Positions 27,501-36,869 of a DNA stretch of 64,000 nt are shown here, one piece after another (positions within the stretch are counted from its first letter, which is position 1; every line of letters starts with the position of its first letter). The notes below the pieces were generated by a model. It saw only the letters and a program-made list of their open reading frames with translations. It was not told the DNA's origin and ran no database searches. The translations under genes and the position numbers were made by a program. This stretch comes from Rhodovulum visakhapatnamense. GTDB lineage: Bacteria; Pseudomonadota; Alphaproteobacteria; Rhodobacterales; Rhodobacteraceae. Location of the stretch: the NCBI RefSeq assembly GCF_004365965.1, contig NZ_SOEB01000010.1:62001-126000 (forward strand). The letters run 5' to 3'.

Positions 27501-30081
27501 GGTCGCCGTCAAAGCGCGGCCTGATCCCGACCATCGGGCCGGACGGCACGACGGGGCGGGTGAGGCTGCGTTCGACCGGGCGCCCCGAGCCTTCGGACAG
27601 GCGCAGGGTGATCCGGGCCTCGACCGGCTGGCCCTCGGTCCTGAGGGGGGGCAGCGACAGCCCGATCCGGGCCTGACCGGCCGCATCGGTGCGGCCCGCG
27701 CCCTCGATTGCGGCCATCGCGGGTGCGACCGAGGCGTCGTAGCGGCCGAAGACGAAGCCCGGATAGGCGGGCAGACCCGAGACGGCGGCCAGGCGTACCT
27801 CGCCCTCGATCGGCAGATCGGCCCCCGGCGCGCCAAAGAGATAGCGCGCCTCGACCGACAGCAGCGGCGGGGCGGCGGGGTCGATGGGCGCCTCGGGCAG
27901 GCCGAGGTCGAAATCGATGCGTTCGGGCAGGAAATCCTCGACCAGGATCTTGGACGAGGCCAGCGCGGGCGCCTCGGGATCGGCGTAAAGGTCGAGCGTC
28001 CAGGTGCCGCGCGGTGCGGTCCCGGCGATGTCCAGATCGAAGACATGGCCGCCCGCGATGCCGCCCGGCGACAGCTGGCGGGCATGTTCCAGCCCGTCGG
28101 GGCGCGTCAGGATCGCGGTCAGCGGCAGATCGGCGATGGCCTCGGCCCGGTCGTCGCGCGCCAGCGCGGTTGCATGCACGGTCTCGCCGGTGCGGTAGGC
28201 GCCGCGATCGGTGGTCAGGAAGACGTCGATGGGCGGGGTGGGCTCGCGGCCCTCGACGCCCCGGTCCGACAGATCGAATTCGGGATCGGTCAGCGACAGG
28301 AAGGCGATGTCGGCGGCCCCATCCTCGGCGGCCCCATCCTCGGCGGTCAGCATGGCAGGCGCGGCGCCCGCGCGTCCGCGCGTGAGCCCCGGTTCGAACC
28401 GCGCATAGCCCTGCGCGTCGGTCATGGCGGTGCCCAGAACCTCGTTCGCGCGGGACAGCAGCGAGACCTTGATCCCGGACTTCGGTTCGGCACTGCCAAG
28501 CGCGCGCACGAAGACATGCAGCCCGTCGGTGCCGCTCATGCTGGCAAGCCCCAGGTCGGACAGCACGAACCACTGGGTCGCGGCGGGCACGTCATATGGG
28601 TCCTCGCCCGGGATCGCGGCAGTCAGCGCATAGATCCCGGCGGGCTGGCCCGCCAGAGCCTCATCGAGCGGCAGCCGGGTGGTCACGTCGCGGTTGAGAT
28701 CGCGCCCGACCTCGGCCAGGCCCGACCAGACCTTTTCGGCCAGATCGGTCGAGACCGTCTCCTCCTCCCAGGGCGACAGCGCCTCGCCGAAATAGCCGCT
28801 CTGCACCGACCGCAGCAGGTTCCGGTCGGACATCCGGTAAAGCGTCAGGCCAAGCCGGTCCGAATTGACGGTGACGACGGGCAGCGCGGTGCCGCCCGTC
28901 TTCGGCAGGACATAGGCGCGGCCTGGGAACCGGACCGAGGGGCTGCGGTCGCGCACATACTGGGTCAGCGTCACGGGCTTTGCCAGCGTCTCGCCGCTTG
29001 CGGCGGGCAGACCGGCGCGGAAGGTCAGCCGGTAGCGTTCGCCATGGCTCAGCCCCTCGACGCACAGCCGCCGGTCCTCGGCGGTGACGGCCAGGCCCGG
29101 GTCGGGCAATTGCACGAAGGGGGCGTAGTCGATCCGGGCCTTGACCAGATCCTCTGAGAATTCGGCGCAGATCCGGGGCCGGGCGGCATCGCTTTCGACC
29201 ACGGTATCGGTGATCCGGAAGCCGTATTTGCCGATGGCCTCGTCAAGGCGCGCGGACAGCTCGTCCCGGGGCGCGAGCGTCTGTGCCAGTCGCAGCGCCG
29301 GGATCATGTCGCGGCCACGGCCGAGATCCTCGAGCGCCGTCGCCATCACCTCCAGTGCGCGGGCGCGGAGCGCCGGGGCGCCACCGCGCAGATAGGCGTT
29401 GACCGCCGCCGAAAGGGCGTCGCCGCGGGCGCGGCGCCGGGCGCCGCTGTCCTCGGGCGACAGCGCGGCCGAGGCGGCGGCGTAATCCGTCCAGGCGGCG
29501 GCATCGTCGCCCAGCGCGACCGCGGCGCCCAGCTGGCGGCGGGCTTCGGCCGGGCGGTTCGCGGCGCGCGCAGAGGCGGCCGCGCGGCGCAGTTCCTCCA
29601 GGGTGGCGCCGTCGACCGGATGGTCCTGCGGCAGCTTCTCGGCCTGCTCGCGGGCCTCGGCCAGATCGCTGTCGCGCAGGAACCCAAGCTCGGCCGCGCG
29701 GGCCGGGGCTGCGGCGAGAACCGCCGGGTCGGTCGCAGCGATCCGGGCCGAGACGGCCCCGGAATAGGGCGTGGGCGCGTCGGCCCGGGACTTGGGGAAA
29801 CAGGCGCCGGCGCGGGCGTTGAAGGTGAAGGCTGTGCAGCGCGCATCGCTCAGGCAGGCGCGCAGGCAGCCCGGCAGGCTGGTGTCGAGAAGGGTCCGAA
29901 GATCGCCGCCGGGAAAGTCCATGTCGCGCCACAGCACCGCGCGCCGCTCGGGCAGCGGGCCGCCCTCGGACTGGGCCGAGGACTGGGCCGAGGACTGGGC
30001 CGAGGACTGGGTGGCCGCGCCGGTCGTCAGGATCGCAAGAGCGCTGAGGGCAAGGGCCAGAAGGGCGGCTGAACGGGCCAT
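24574..30081 (-). CDS. Bacterial alpha-2-macroglobulin (YfhM type) with PAN-like N-terminus
   Basis: An 1836-residue periplasmic protease-trap protein. After a signal peptide (MARSAALLALALSALAILTT) comes a short Ser-Ala-Gln repeat, then a Cys-rich PAN/apple-like domain (PGCLRACLSDARCTAFTF), macroglobulin domains and the thioester site YPYGCTEQ (Cys about residue 1393, Gln 1396). The thioester covalently traps attacking proteases. ATG 30081 is chosen because the signal peptide begins there and GAGGCCTC precedes it; an upstream ATG at 30174 adds an unlikely leader. It forms an operon with pbpC. Length is above the ~1650 of E. coli YfhM owing to the N-terminal domain. Confidence 0.93.
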   Translation of the reverse strand: MARSAALLALALSALAILTTGAATQSSAQSSAQSSAQSEGGPLPERRAVLWRDMDFPGGDLRTLLDTSLPGCLRACLSDARCTAFTFNARAGACFPKSRADAPTPYSGAVSARIAATDPAVLAAAPARAAELGFLRDSDLAEAREQAEKLPQDHPVDGATLEELRRAAASARAANRPAEARRQLGAAVALGDDAAAWTDYAAASAALSPEDSGARRRARGDALSAAVNAYLRGGAPALRARALEVMATALEDLGRGRDMIPALRLAQTLAPRDELSARLDEAIGKYGFRITDTVVESDAARPRICAEFSEDLVKARIDYAPFVQLPDPGLAVTAEDRRLCVEGLSHGERYRLTFRAGLPAASGETLAKPVTLTQYVRDRSPSVRFPGRAYVLPKTGGTALPVVTVNSDRLGLTLYRMSDRNLLRSVQSGYFGEALSPWEEETVSTDLAEKVWSGLAEVGRDLNRDVTTRLPLDEALAGQPAGIYALTAAIPGEDPYDVPAATQWFVLSDLGLASMSGTDGLHVFVRALGSAEPKSGIKVSLLSRANEVLGTAMTDAQGYARFEPGLTRGRAGAAPAMLTAEDGAAEDGAADIAFLSLTDPEFDLSDRGVEGREPTPPIDVFLTTDRGAYRTGETVHATALARDDRAEAIADLPLTAILTRPDGLEHARQLSPGGIAGGHVFDLDIAGTAPRGTWTLDLYADPEAPALASSKILVEDFLPERIDFDLGLPEAPIDPAAPPLLSVEARYLFGAPGADLPIEGEVRLAAVSGLPAYPGFVFGRYDASVAPAMAAIEGAGRTDAAGQARIGLSLPPLRTEGQPVEARITLRLSEGSGRPVERSLTRPVVPSGPMVGIRPRFDGDLPEGAEAGFDLIVLGADGQPGDSVLHWVLNRVETRYQWYRVDGDWAWEPITTRERIADGEARLENGRASVEVPVRWGRYELVAERRDGAWAEAAVAFEAGWYAPADASTTPDMLELSLDKPAYRPGETATLRIVPREAGKGLVTVMSNRLIDMVPVDLTEGENVVRLPVTDDWGAGAYVAATLIRPMDLPAGHNPARALGLAHAAVDPGPHRLAADFEVPAEAEPRQPLDIALKVDGIAPGETAYATIAAVDLGILNVTAFASPDPDSHYFGQRKLGMGLRDVYGRLIDGLNGAMGTVRSGGDGTAGMRRQAPPPTEELVALFSGPVTVGADGVARARLDIPAFNGTLRLMAVAWSPTGIGQAEADILIRDPVVVTASLPRFLAPGDESRLLLELVHAEGPAGRMPLSVTAEGVTLDPAAIPEAVELAEGGKTALSIPITAGMPGVHHVEVALTTPDGKVLSRTLTLPVEVTDPEVVRTSRFTLADGQSFTADDALFADMLPGTGRATLALGPIARLDAAGLLAGLDRYPYGCTEQVTSKALPLLYLDQVAEALGLGTRERLAERLDQAVTEVLANQSPSGGFGLWAPGAGDFWLDAYVTDFLSRARAQGVTVPDRAFGMALDNLQNRVNYAPDFDDGGEDIAYALMVLAREGKAAMADLRYYADTRAGAFATPLAAGQLGAALAAYGDPTRADLMFARAARMMAGRMGRAEPPVWRIDYGTDLRDAAGLLTLALAAGSTAVDRDALTRYLAETDRPLSTQEASWMLLATHELIDRPGAEGFTLNGAPLTGPLVRLLAPGEGPAVLGNDSGRAETLTVTSFGVPEVPDPAGGNGYAISRQHYTLEGDAVTLDAVPQGTRIVTVLEVTPFSADQARLMVSDPIPAGFEIDNPNLLRAGDIRALDWLGTTAGVQHSEARQDRFLAAIDWGSADPFRLAYILRATAPGTYRAPAASVEDMYRPDRRAWTDAGRASVTP
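29968..30011. repeat. 12-bp tandem repeat in alpha-2-macroglobulin gene
   Basis: About 3.7 copies of the unit GGACTGGGCCGA. On the coding strand it encodes the repeated tetrapeptide Ser-Ser-Ala-Gln directly after the signal peptide. The copies are identical, which suggests recent slippage; the unit length keeps the frame. Confidence 0.9.
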
Positions 30082-30218
30082 CGAGGCCTCCTCGTCAGGC
30101 TGAAATTGCCGGGATGCTGACACGTCACGCGCGTATTTGGCAAGGATTCCCGGCCGCGTTAATCGGCTGTTCACCGTGAAGCGCCCAATACCGGAGAAAC
30201 GAGTCCCAGGGGTCCGGA

Positions 30219-32789
30219 ATGGATCTGCATGACAAGCTGGCCAAGGAACGGCGCGCCCGTCTGGCAGCAGAACGCCTGCTGGAACAGAAAAGCCGCGAGC
30301 TGTTCGAAGCGAACCGCCGCCTGGCGCTGCATGCGCGTGCCCTGTCGGAAGAGATCGTCCAGACCCGCCAGACCGCCGAGGAACTGCGCGGCCGCAACAA
30401 CAAGGTCATGAACGAACTGGCCGAGGTCTCGAAGGCCTTCACCGTGGCCAAGCAGCGGCTCTGGGATTCGCTCGAAACCGTCAAGGACGGCTTTTCGCTG
30501 TTCGATGCCGACGACCGGCTGGTGATCGCCAACAATGCCTTCTTCGAGCTGTTCGAGGGGCTCGAGGCGGTTGCGCCCGGTGCCCGTTATGACGAGATCA
30601 TCCGTCTTGCGGTCGAGGAGGGCCTGTTCGACATCGGCGACGAACGTCCGCAGGCATTCGCCGAGGATCTGCTGTCGCGCTGGCATCTCGATCCGGTGCC
30701 CTCACGGGTCGTCCGGCTCTGGACCGGCGAATACATGAAACTGATCGACCGCCGCACGCCTTCGGGCGATATGGTCTGTCTGGCGATCAACATCACCGAC
30801 ATGATGCGGATGTGGGCCTCGGTCGAGGCGATCCCCGACGCCTTCGTGCTGTACGACTACGAAGACCGGCTGGTGATGTGCAACGACCGCTACCGCGAGT
30901 TCTATGCCGAAAGCGCCAAGGCCATGGTCCCGGGGGCCAAATTCGAGGATGTGCTGCGTCACGGGCTGGCGCATGGCCAGTACCCCGAGGCCCTGGGCCG
31001 CGAGGAAGAGTGGCTGACCGAACGGATGACCAACCACCAGAAGCCCGGAGCCCCGGTCGAACAGCGGCTGGCCGACGGGCGCTGGCTGCGCATTCTCGAA
31101 CAGCGCACCCCCGATGGCGGGATCGTCGGGCTTCGGGTCGACATCACCGAACAGAAGCGCCAGCAAGAGGCGCTGGATCACGCCCGCGTCGCCGCCGAGG
31201 CCGCGAACCGCGCCAAGTCGGCCTTCCTCGCCAACATGAGCCACGAGTTGCGGACCCCGATGAACGGGGTGGTCGGCATGGCCGAACTGTTGTGCGAAAC
31301 CGACATGTCCGAAGAACAGCGGCTTTACGCCCATACCATCCGCGAGTCGGGCGAGGCGCTTCTGGGGCTTTTGAACGACGTGCTCGATTATTCCAAGATC
31401 GAGGCCGACAAGCTGACCCTGCATCCCGAACCCTTCGATCTGGAACGGACCATCCACGAGGTGGTGATGCTGCTGCAGGCGCCTGCGCGCGACAAGCGGC
31501 TGGACATGCTGATCGACTACGACATCTTCCTGCCCACGCGCTTTGTGGGCGACGGGGTGCGGGTGCGGCAGATCCTCACCAACCTCGTCGGCAACGCGGT
31601 CAAGTTCACCGAGGAAGGCCATGTGCTGGTGCGTGTCGTTGGCATCGAGGATGCGCCCGGCAGCTACCAGATCCACCTGACCGTCGAGGATACAGGCATC
31701 GGCATCTCTCCCGATCTGCAAGAGCATATCTTCGGCGAGTTCAACCAGGTCGACGACCAGGAAAACCGCAAGTTCGAGGGGACCGGGCTGGGCCTGGCCA
31801 TCACCAAGCGGCTGGTGGGCATGATGGAGGGCGAGATCTGGCTGGTCTCGGAAAAAGGCGAGGGGGCCTGTTTCGGCATCCGCCTGACGCTTCCGGTCTG
31901 CGAAGAGGCCGACGACCTGCCGGTCGCGCCCGCCATCGGCGCGCGTCGGGTGCTGGTGGTCGACGACCAGGAGGTGAACCGTACCATCCTCGAACGCCAG
32001 CTGGCCCAGCTGGGGCTGGAGGTCGTCTGCCACATCTGCGGCGAACTCGCGCTTCAGGACGCTCAGGGCTTCGATCTTGTCATCACCGATCACCGCATGC
32101 CCGGGATGGACGGCATGTCCTTCGCGCGGGCGCTGCGCGACGGAGGCTATGCCGGGCCGATCCTGATGCTGTCCTCGAACCCGATGCGAATGCGGGCGAC
32201 CGACGACCCGCAGTCGAGCGGGATCGACCTGATCCTGCAAAAGCCGCTGCTGCGGCGCGCGCTTTTCGAGGCGGTGGCGAAGCTCGCGCCGCCCGGACCG
32301 GCCGCGGCCGCCCCCGCCGCGCTGCCCGCGCCGGACCCCTCGACCGGTGACCCGGCACCCGGCGGCGCCCTCCCGATGCGGGTGCTCGCGGCCGAGGACA
32401 ACCGCACGAACCGGCTGGTTCTGGAAAAGATGCTGGGCGGGCTCGCGCTCGAGATCCGCTTTGCCAAGGACGGGAACGAGGCGGTCGACGCCTTCGCCGA
32501 GGCGCGACCGGACCTGATCCTGATGGACATCTCGATGCCGGGCTGCGACGGCAAGGAGGCCACGCGCCGGATCCGCGCGCTCGAGGCCGGAACCGGGGTC
32601 GCGCCGGTGCCGGTGATTGCGCTGACCGCCCATGCGCTCAGCGGCGATGTTCTCGAAATCCTCGAGGCCGGGCTTGACGGCTGCCTGACCAAGCCCTTGC
32701 GCAAGGCCGAGATCGTCGAGACGCTGGAGGCCTACCGCCCCGACGGCCGCCTGCCGATCCTGCCGGGTGCGGCGGCGGGGGGGGCGTGA
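30219..32789 (+). CDS. Hybrid sensor histidine kinase with two PAS-like and two receiver domains
   Basis: An 856-residue soluble kinase. Domains: N-terminal coiled coil (about 1-80), two PAS-type sensor domains (about 85-200 and 210-315, e.g. [17 protein letters not shown] and [17 protein letters not shown]), HisKA with phospho-His 342 ([10 protein letters not shown]), HATPase ([19 protein letters not shown]), receiver 1 (Asp 624 in ITDHRMPG) and receiver 2 (Asp 770 in LMDISMPG). No transmembrane segment or HPt domain is present, so phosphate transfer beyond the receivers needs a partner elsewhere. The signal is unknown. It diverges from the alpha-2-macroglobulin operon across 137 bp. Confidence 0.9.
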   Translation: MDLHDKLAKERRARLAAERLLEQKSRELFEANRRLALHARALSEEIVQTRQTAEELRGRNNKVMNELAEVSKAFTVAKQRLWDSLETVKDGFSLFDADDRLVIANNAFFELFEGLEAVAPGARYDEIIRLAVEEGLFDIGDERPQAFAEDLLSRWHLDPVPSRVVRLWTGEYMKLIDRRTPSGDMVCLAINITDMMRMWASVEAIPDAFVLYDYEDRLVMCNDRYREFYAESAKAMVPGAKFEDVLRHGLAHGQYPEALGREEEWLTERMTNHQKPGAPVEQRLADGRWLRILEQRTPDGGIVGLRVDITEQKRQQEALDHARVAAEAANRAKSAFLANMSHELRTPMNGVVGMAELLCETDMSEEQRLYAHTIRESGEALLGLLNDVLDYSKIEADKLTLHPEPFDLERTIHEVVMLLQAPARDKRLDMLIDYDIFLPTRFVGDGVRVRQILTNLVGNAVKFTEEGHVLVRVVGIEDAPGSYQIHLTVEDTGIGISPDLQEHIFGEFNQVDDQENRKFEGTGLGLAITKRLVGMMEGEIWLVSEKGEGACFGIRLTLPVCEEADDLPVAPAIGARRVLVVDDQEVNRTILERQLAQLGLEVVCHICGELALQDAQGFDLVITDHRMPGMDGMSFARALRDGGYAGPILMLSSNPMRMRATDDPQSSGIDLILQKPLLRRALFEAVAKLAPPGPAAAAPAALPAPDPSTGDPAPGGALPMRVLAAEDNRTNRLVLEKMLGGLALEIRFAKDGNEAVDAFAEARPDLILMDISMPGCDGKEATRRIRALEAGTGVAPVPVIALTAHALSGDVLEILEAGLDGCLTKPLRKAEIVETLEAYRPDGRLPILPGAAAGGA

Positions 32790-32802
32790 GCCGGGCGTTC
32801 CG

Positions 32803-33579
32803 TCAGGAGTCGCCGTCCCGCAGGAACACGAGCGTGCTGTCGTCCGAAACTTCGGGCCGGAACCGGTAGCCGCCCGCGTCGAAGTCCTTCAGGCCCTCGG
32901 GATCGGTCAGGCGGCGTTCGACGATGAACCGCGCCATCGCGCCCCGTGCCTTCTTGGCGTAGAAGCTGACGATCTTCGGCCCCGAGGGGCGCTCCTCGAA
33001 AAAGACCGGCGTGACGACCTTGGGCCTTAGTGCGGCCCGGTCGGCGGCGGTGAAATACTCCTTGCTGGCGCAGTTCACCAGAAAGTCCGTGCCTGCCGCC
33101 TCTGCCGCGCGGTTCAGCGCCTCGGCGACCCGGTCGCCCCAGAAGTCGTACAGGCAGGCGCCTTTCTCGGTCGCCAGCCGGCTGCCCATTTCCAGCCGGT
33201 GCGGCTGGATCGCGTCGAGCGGACGCAACAGCCCGTACAGCCCCGACAGGATGCGCAGATGGCCTTGGGCATAGCGCAGGTCTTCGGGATCAAGCGATCC
33301 GGCATCGAGCCCGGCATAGGTGTCGCCGTCGAAAAGATGGACGGCGGGTTTCACCGCCTCGGGGGCGGGTTCGGCCTGAAAGCCCGCGAACCGCGCGGCA
33401 TTGAGGCAGGCGAAGCTGTCGCTGATATGCATGAGCCCGCGCAGATCCTCGGGCGACAGCCGCGCCGCCACCCCGGCCAGATGGGTGGCTTCGGCCTGAA
33501 ACTCGGGCCGCGTCGTCTCGGCCATCTCGGGACCGGGCTTTTCGTCAAGCCGTTTGGCGGGCGAAATCACCACAAGCAT
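32803..33579 (-). CDS. yaaA: Peroxide stress protein YaaA
   Basis: A 258-residue DUF328 protein with the family start MLVVISPAKRLD and the motifs YGLLRPLDAIQPHRLEMG and NCASKEYF. E. coli YaaA lowers free iron during hydrogen peroxide stress and binds DNA. It ends 13 bp from the convergent hybrid kinase and starts 60 bp from the recQ stop on the same strand. No regulatory site was recognised. Confidence 0.93.
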   Translation of the reverse strand: MLVVISPAKRLDEKPGPEMAETTRPEFQAEATHLAGVAARLSPEDLRGLMHISDSFACLNAARFAGFQAEPAPEAVKPAVHLFDGDTYAGLDAGSLDPEDLRYAQGHLRILSGLYGLLRPLDAIQPHRLEMGSRLATEKGACLYDFWGDRVAEALNRAAEAAGTDFLVNCASKEYFTAADRAALRPKVVTPVFFEERPSGPKIVSFYAKKARGAMARFIVERRLTDPEGLKDFDAGGYRFRPEVSDDSTLVFLRDGDS

Positions 33580-33639
33580 CGGGAACCTCCTGCACGTTCG
33601 GGCGACTGATAGCAGCCCTGCGGCCGGGGTAAAGGCGCC

Positions 33640-35691
33640 TCAGCCCTCGGCCAGCACGTCGAGGAAGGCCGCCCCGAAGCGGTCGGCCCGGCGTTCGCCC
33701 AGAAGCCGGGTCAGCGTGCCCATGTCCGAGGGCCGGATCTCGGCCAGCTTGGCCACCTGCGAGGCGGTGCAGCTCAGCGGCTTTTCGCAGCCATCCTCGC
33801 CCCGGGCGAGCCTGTTCTGCGCGGCCATCAGCCGGTCGTAAAGCGAGGCCGCGCCGCCGCCCGCCAGCTTGCGCCGGGCGGGGTGGGGCAGGTCGGCCTC
33901 GGCGCCGGTGATGACCTTCAGGAACTCGGCGCCGTGGCGTTCCAGCTTGGTGGCGCCGACGCCCGAGATCCGCGCCATGGCGTCGAGGCTGGCGGGGCGG
34001 GTCTCGGCCATCTCGATCAGGGTTCGGTCGGTGAAGATGATATAGGCGGGCACGCCTGCGGCCTCGGCCAGCGCCCGGCGCTTGGCCTTCAGCGCCGACA
34101 GCAGCGGCGCGTCCTCCTCGCTGACCAGCATCTTGACGGCGGGCCGGGCGGCGGCGGCCGCGGCGATGGTGTCGCGGCGCAGCTCGATCGTCGCCTCGCC
34201 CTTCAGGATCGGGCGCGCGGCCTCCATCATCCGCAGCGCGCCATGGCGCTCGGGGTCGGGGCGGACCAGATCGCGGCCCATCATCTGGCGAAACACGGCC
34301 TGCCAGCCGCGCTTGTCGAATTCGCGCCCGACGCCGTAGGTTGGCAGCTTGTCATGGCCGCGCTCGCGGATCTTGTCGGTCGCGGCCCCGGTCAGGATGT
34401 CGATCAGATGGCCGGTCCCGAAATACTCGCCTGTCCGCAGCATCGCCGACAGCGCCTTGCGCACGGCCTCGGTGGCGTCGAACCGCTCGGGCGGGTGGTC
34501 GCAGAGATCGCAATGCCCGCAGGGCACGGCCTCTTCGCCGAAATAGCCCAGAAGCGTCTGGCGGCGGCAATCGAGCGCCTCGGCCAGCCCCAGCAGCGCG
34601 TTCAGCCGGGCATGATCGGCGGCGCGGCGTTCGGGCGGCGCCGGGCTTTCGTCGATCTGGGTCCGGCGCAGGCGGATGTCGTCGGGGCCATACAGCGTCA
34701 GCGTCTCGGCCGGGGCTCCGTCGCGGCCCGCGCGGCCGATTTCCTGGTAGTAGGCCTCGATCGACTTGGGCAGGTCGGCATGGGCGACCCAGCGGATATC
34801 GGGCTTGTCGATCCCCATCCCGAAGGCGACGGTTGCGACCACGATCAGCCCGTCCTCGGTCTGGAACCGCGCCTCGACCGCGCGGCGGTCCTGGGCCTCC
34901 ATGCCCCCGTGATAGGAACAGGCGCTGTGGCCCGCCTGTTCCAGCGCGGCGGCGAGGCTTTCGGTCTTGGCCCGCGTCGCGCAATAGACGATGCCCGACT
35001 GGCCCTTGCGGGCGGCGGCATAGGCCAGGATCTGGCGGCGGGGCTGGTCCTTGGGGCTGAAGGCCAGCCGGATATTCGGGCGGTCGAAACCGCGCAGGAA
35101 GGTTTCCGGTGCCTCGCCGTCGAACAGCCGGGTGACGATCTCGGCCCGGGTCTCGGCATCGGCGGTGGCGGTGAAGGCCGCCAGCGGCACGTTCAGCGCC
35201 CGCCTGAGCTCGCCGATCCGCAGGTAGTCGGGGCGGAAATCATGGCCCCACTGGCTGACGCAATGCGCCTCGTCGACCGCGATCAGCCCGACGCCGATCC
35301 GGCGCAGCATGTTGGCGGTGCCGCCCGCGGCCAGCCGTTCGGGCGCCATGTACAGAAGCTTCAGCCGCCCGGCCTCGAGCGCGTCGAATACCGCGCGGGT
35401 TTCCTCGTCGGTATTGCCCGAGGTCAGCGCACCGGCCGGCACCCCGGCCTCGGTCAGCCCGCGCACCTGGTCGCGCATCAGCGCGATCAGCGGCGAGATC
35501 ACCACGGTCACGCCATCGCGCAGCAGCGCCGGAAGCTGGAAGCACAGCGACTTGCCGCCCCCGGTGGGCATGATCGCAAGCGTGTTGCGGCCCGAGGCCA
35601 CGGCCTCGACGATGTCCTGCTGGCCGGGACGGAAGGCGTCGAAGCCGAAGATCGACTGCAAAAGGGCGTGGGGGCGGTCCATGGTTTCCAT
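33640..35691 (-). CDS. recQ: ATP-dependent DNA helicase RecQ
   Basis: A 683-residue superfamily 2 helicase. Walker A is MPTGGGKSLCFQLPALL, the DEAH box is VDEAHCVSQWGHDFRPDY, motif VI lies in YYQEIGRAGRDG. A zinc-binding Cys cluster (CGHCDLCDHPP), a winged helix and a C-terminal HRDC domain follow. It unwinds DNA in recombination and replication-fork repair. The start may be 35691 or the ATG at 35682 (MDRPHALL). Confidence 0.95.
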   Translation of the reverse strand: METMDRPHALLQSIFGFDAFRPGQQDIVEAVASGRNTLAIMPTGGGKSLCFQLPALLRDGVTVVISPLIALMRDQVRGLTEAGVPAGALTSGNTDEETRAVFDALEAGRLKLLYMAPERLAAGGTANMLRRIGVGLIAVDEAHCVSQWGHDFRPDYLRIGELRRALNVPLAAFTATADAETRAEIVTRLFDGEAPETFLRGFDRPNIRLAFSPKDQPRRQILAYAAARKGQSGIVYCATRAKTESLAAALEQAGHSACSYHGGMEAQDRRAVEARFQTEDGLIVVATVAFGMGIDKPDIRWVAHADLPKSIEAYYQEIGRAGRDGAPAETLTLYGPDDIRLRRTQIDESPAPPERRAADHARLNALLGLAEALDCRRQTLLGYFGEEAVPCGHCDLCDHPPERFDATEAVRKALSAMLRTGEYFGTGHLIDILTGAATDKIRERGHDKLPTYGVGREFDKRGWQAVFRQMMGRDLVRPDPERHGALRMMEAARPILKGEATIELRRDTIAAAAAARPAVKMLVSEEDAPLLSALKAKRRALAEAAGVPAYIIFTDRTLIEMAETRPASLDAMARISGVGATKLERHGAEFLKVITGAEADLPHPARRKLAGGGAASLYDRLMAAQNRLARGEDGCEKPLSCTASQVAKLAEIRPSDMGTLTRLLGERRADRFGAAFLDVLAEG

Positions 35692-35808
35692 GGTATTTTA
35701 GGAAAACTGCTCGGTACCATGGACCATCCCATACTAAGACGGGGTGAACAACCCTCGGGGCGCGGCGCCGCCGGTGCCCCGGCCCGCGCTCCGGATGGCC
35801 TCAGGCGA

Positions 35809-36096
35809 TCAGACGAAGGCCATCATGTTGTTGGCGATGATGATCCGCAGCGCATAGATCGCGATCAGCACGATCAGCGGCGCCAGATCGAGCCCGCCGG
35901 TATTGGGCAGGATGCGGCGCACCGGCGAATAGAGCGGCTCGAGCAGCCGGTTCAGGCCTGACCAGATCTGGCGCACCAGCGGCTGGTAGACGTTGAGCAC
36001 GTTGAAGCTGATCAGCCAGGACATGATGATCTGGACGATGATGATGAACCAGACGATGTCGAGGATCAGCAGGAGGATCTGGAACAGAGACAGCAT
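35809..36096 (-). CDS. YggT family membrane protein
   Basis: A 95-residue protein with two hydrophobic helices flanking the YggT signature (IIVQIIMSWLISFNV ... LEPLYSPVRRILP). Family members affect osmotic tolerance and cell-division or plastid organisation; the mechanism is unknown. ATG 36096 is used because AGGAAAGGCC lies ahead and the first helix begins there; the longer frame to 36126 lacks conservation. It is a single gene, 117 bp downstream of the recQ start, same strand. Confidence 0.88.
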   Translation of the reverse strand: MLSLFQILLLILDIVWFIIIVQIIMSWLISFNVLNVYQPLVRQIWSGLNRLLEPLYSPVRRILPNTGGLDLAPLIVLIAIYALRIIIANNMMAFV

Positions 36097-36248
36097 GGGC
36101 AGGCCTTTCCTGGGGCGGTTGCCCAAGAGGTAGGCGGAGAGGCGCCCATGCGCAACGGGCTTTCCGTCACGCTTTCCGCCGCGAGTCCCTTGACCGCAGC
36201 CCCGTGCCGCGCGAGGCAGGGTTGCCTCATGCGCGACGGAGCCTGCCG

Positions 36249-36782
36249 ATGTACCCCTTCTTCCGCCTGTTCAAGGAACTCTACCTGCACCGCAATGCCG
36301 AGCCGCTGCCGCTGACCGGCATCCATGTCTCGCGCCATGTCTGCTGGCCCTGGGATCTGGACATGTGGATGGAGTTGAACAACGGGCGGACGCTCACGCT
36401 GCTGGATCTGGGGCGGCTGCCGCTGGCGCAGCGGGTCGGGCTGATCGCTGTGCTCAGGCGCGAGCGCTGGTCGCTGACCATGGCCGGGGTCTCGGTGCGC
36501 TACCGCCGCCGGGTGAAGATGTTCGACACCTTCGAGATCCGCAGCCGCTGCGTCGGGTGGGATGACAAGTTCCTCTATATCGAACAGGGCATGTGGCGAA
36601 ACGGCGACTGTGCCAACCACGCGCTGTATCGCGCGGCGGTCACCGACCGGAACGGCATCGTGCCGACGGCACGGATGATGGCGGCGATGGGACGCGAGGT
36701 CGCTCCGCCGCCCCTGCCGGACTGGGTGCAGGCTTGGATCGCGGCCGAGGCCGAACGTCCCTGGCCGCCGATGGCCGACTGA
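36249..36782 (+). CDS. Hotdog-fold thioesterase-like protein (4HBT/THEM6 type)
   Basis: A 177-residue protein of the hotdog superfamily, with the order expected for 4-hydroxybenzoyl-CoA-thioesterase-like proteins: DLDMWMELNNGRTLTLLDLGR near residue 37 (Asp-x-x-x-x-x-Glu-x-Asn in the catalytic position), then the central strands FDTFEIRSRCVGWDDKF. Substrate unknown. ATG 36249 is taken since the frame further upstream is not conserved. It stands divergent from yggT. Confidence 0.82.
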   Translation: MYPFFRLFKELYLHRNAEPLPLTGIHVSRHVCWPWDLDMWMELNNGRTLTLLDLGRLPLAQRVGLIAVLRRERWSLTMAGVSVRYRRRVKMFDTFEIRSRCVGWDDKFLYIEQGMWRNGDCANHALYRAAVTDRNGIVPTARMMAAMGREVAPPPLPDWVQAWIAAEAERPWPPMAD

Positions 36783-36869
36783 CCGGACCCGGCCTCCGCC
36801 CCGAGAAGACCGATTGCGCCTGACCCGGAAACCCTGTCAGATGAGCGGGTTGCGGGATGGCGGGGCAAG

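Noticed and set aside
25675-29157. A 1160-codon open frame on the plus strand across the alpha-2-macroglobulin gene
   Set aside because: It is antisense to a gene with complete domains and a signal peptide; long opposite frames are expected in GC-rich DNA with strong third-position bias. No family motif is present.
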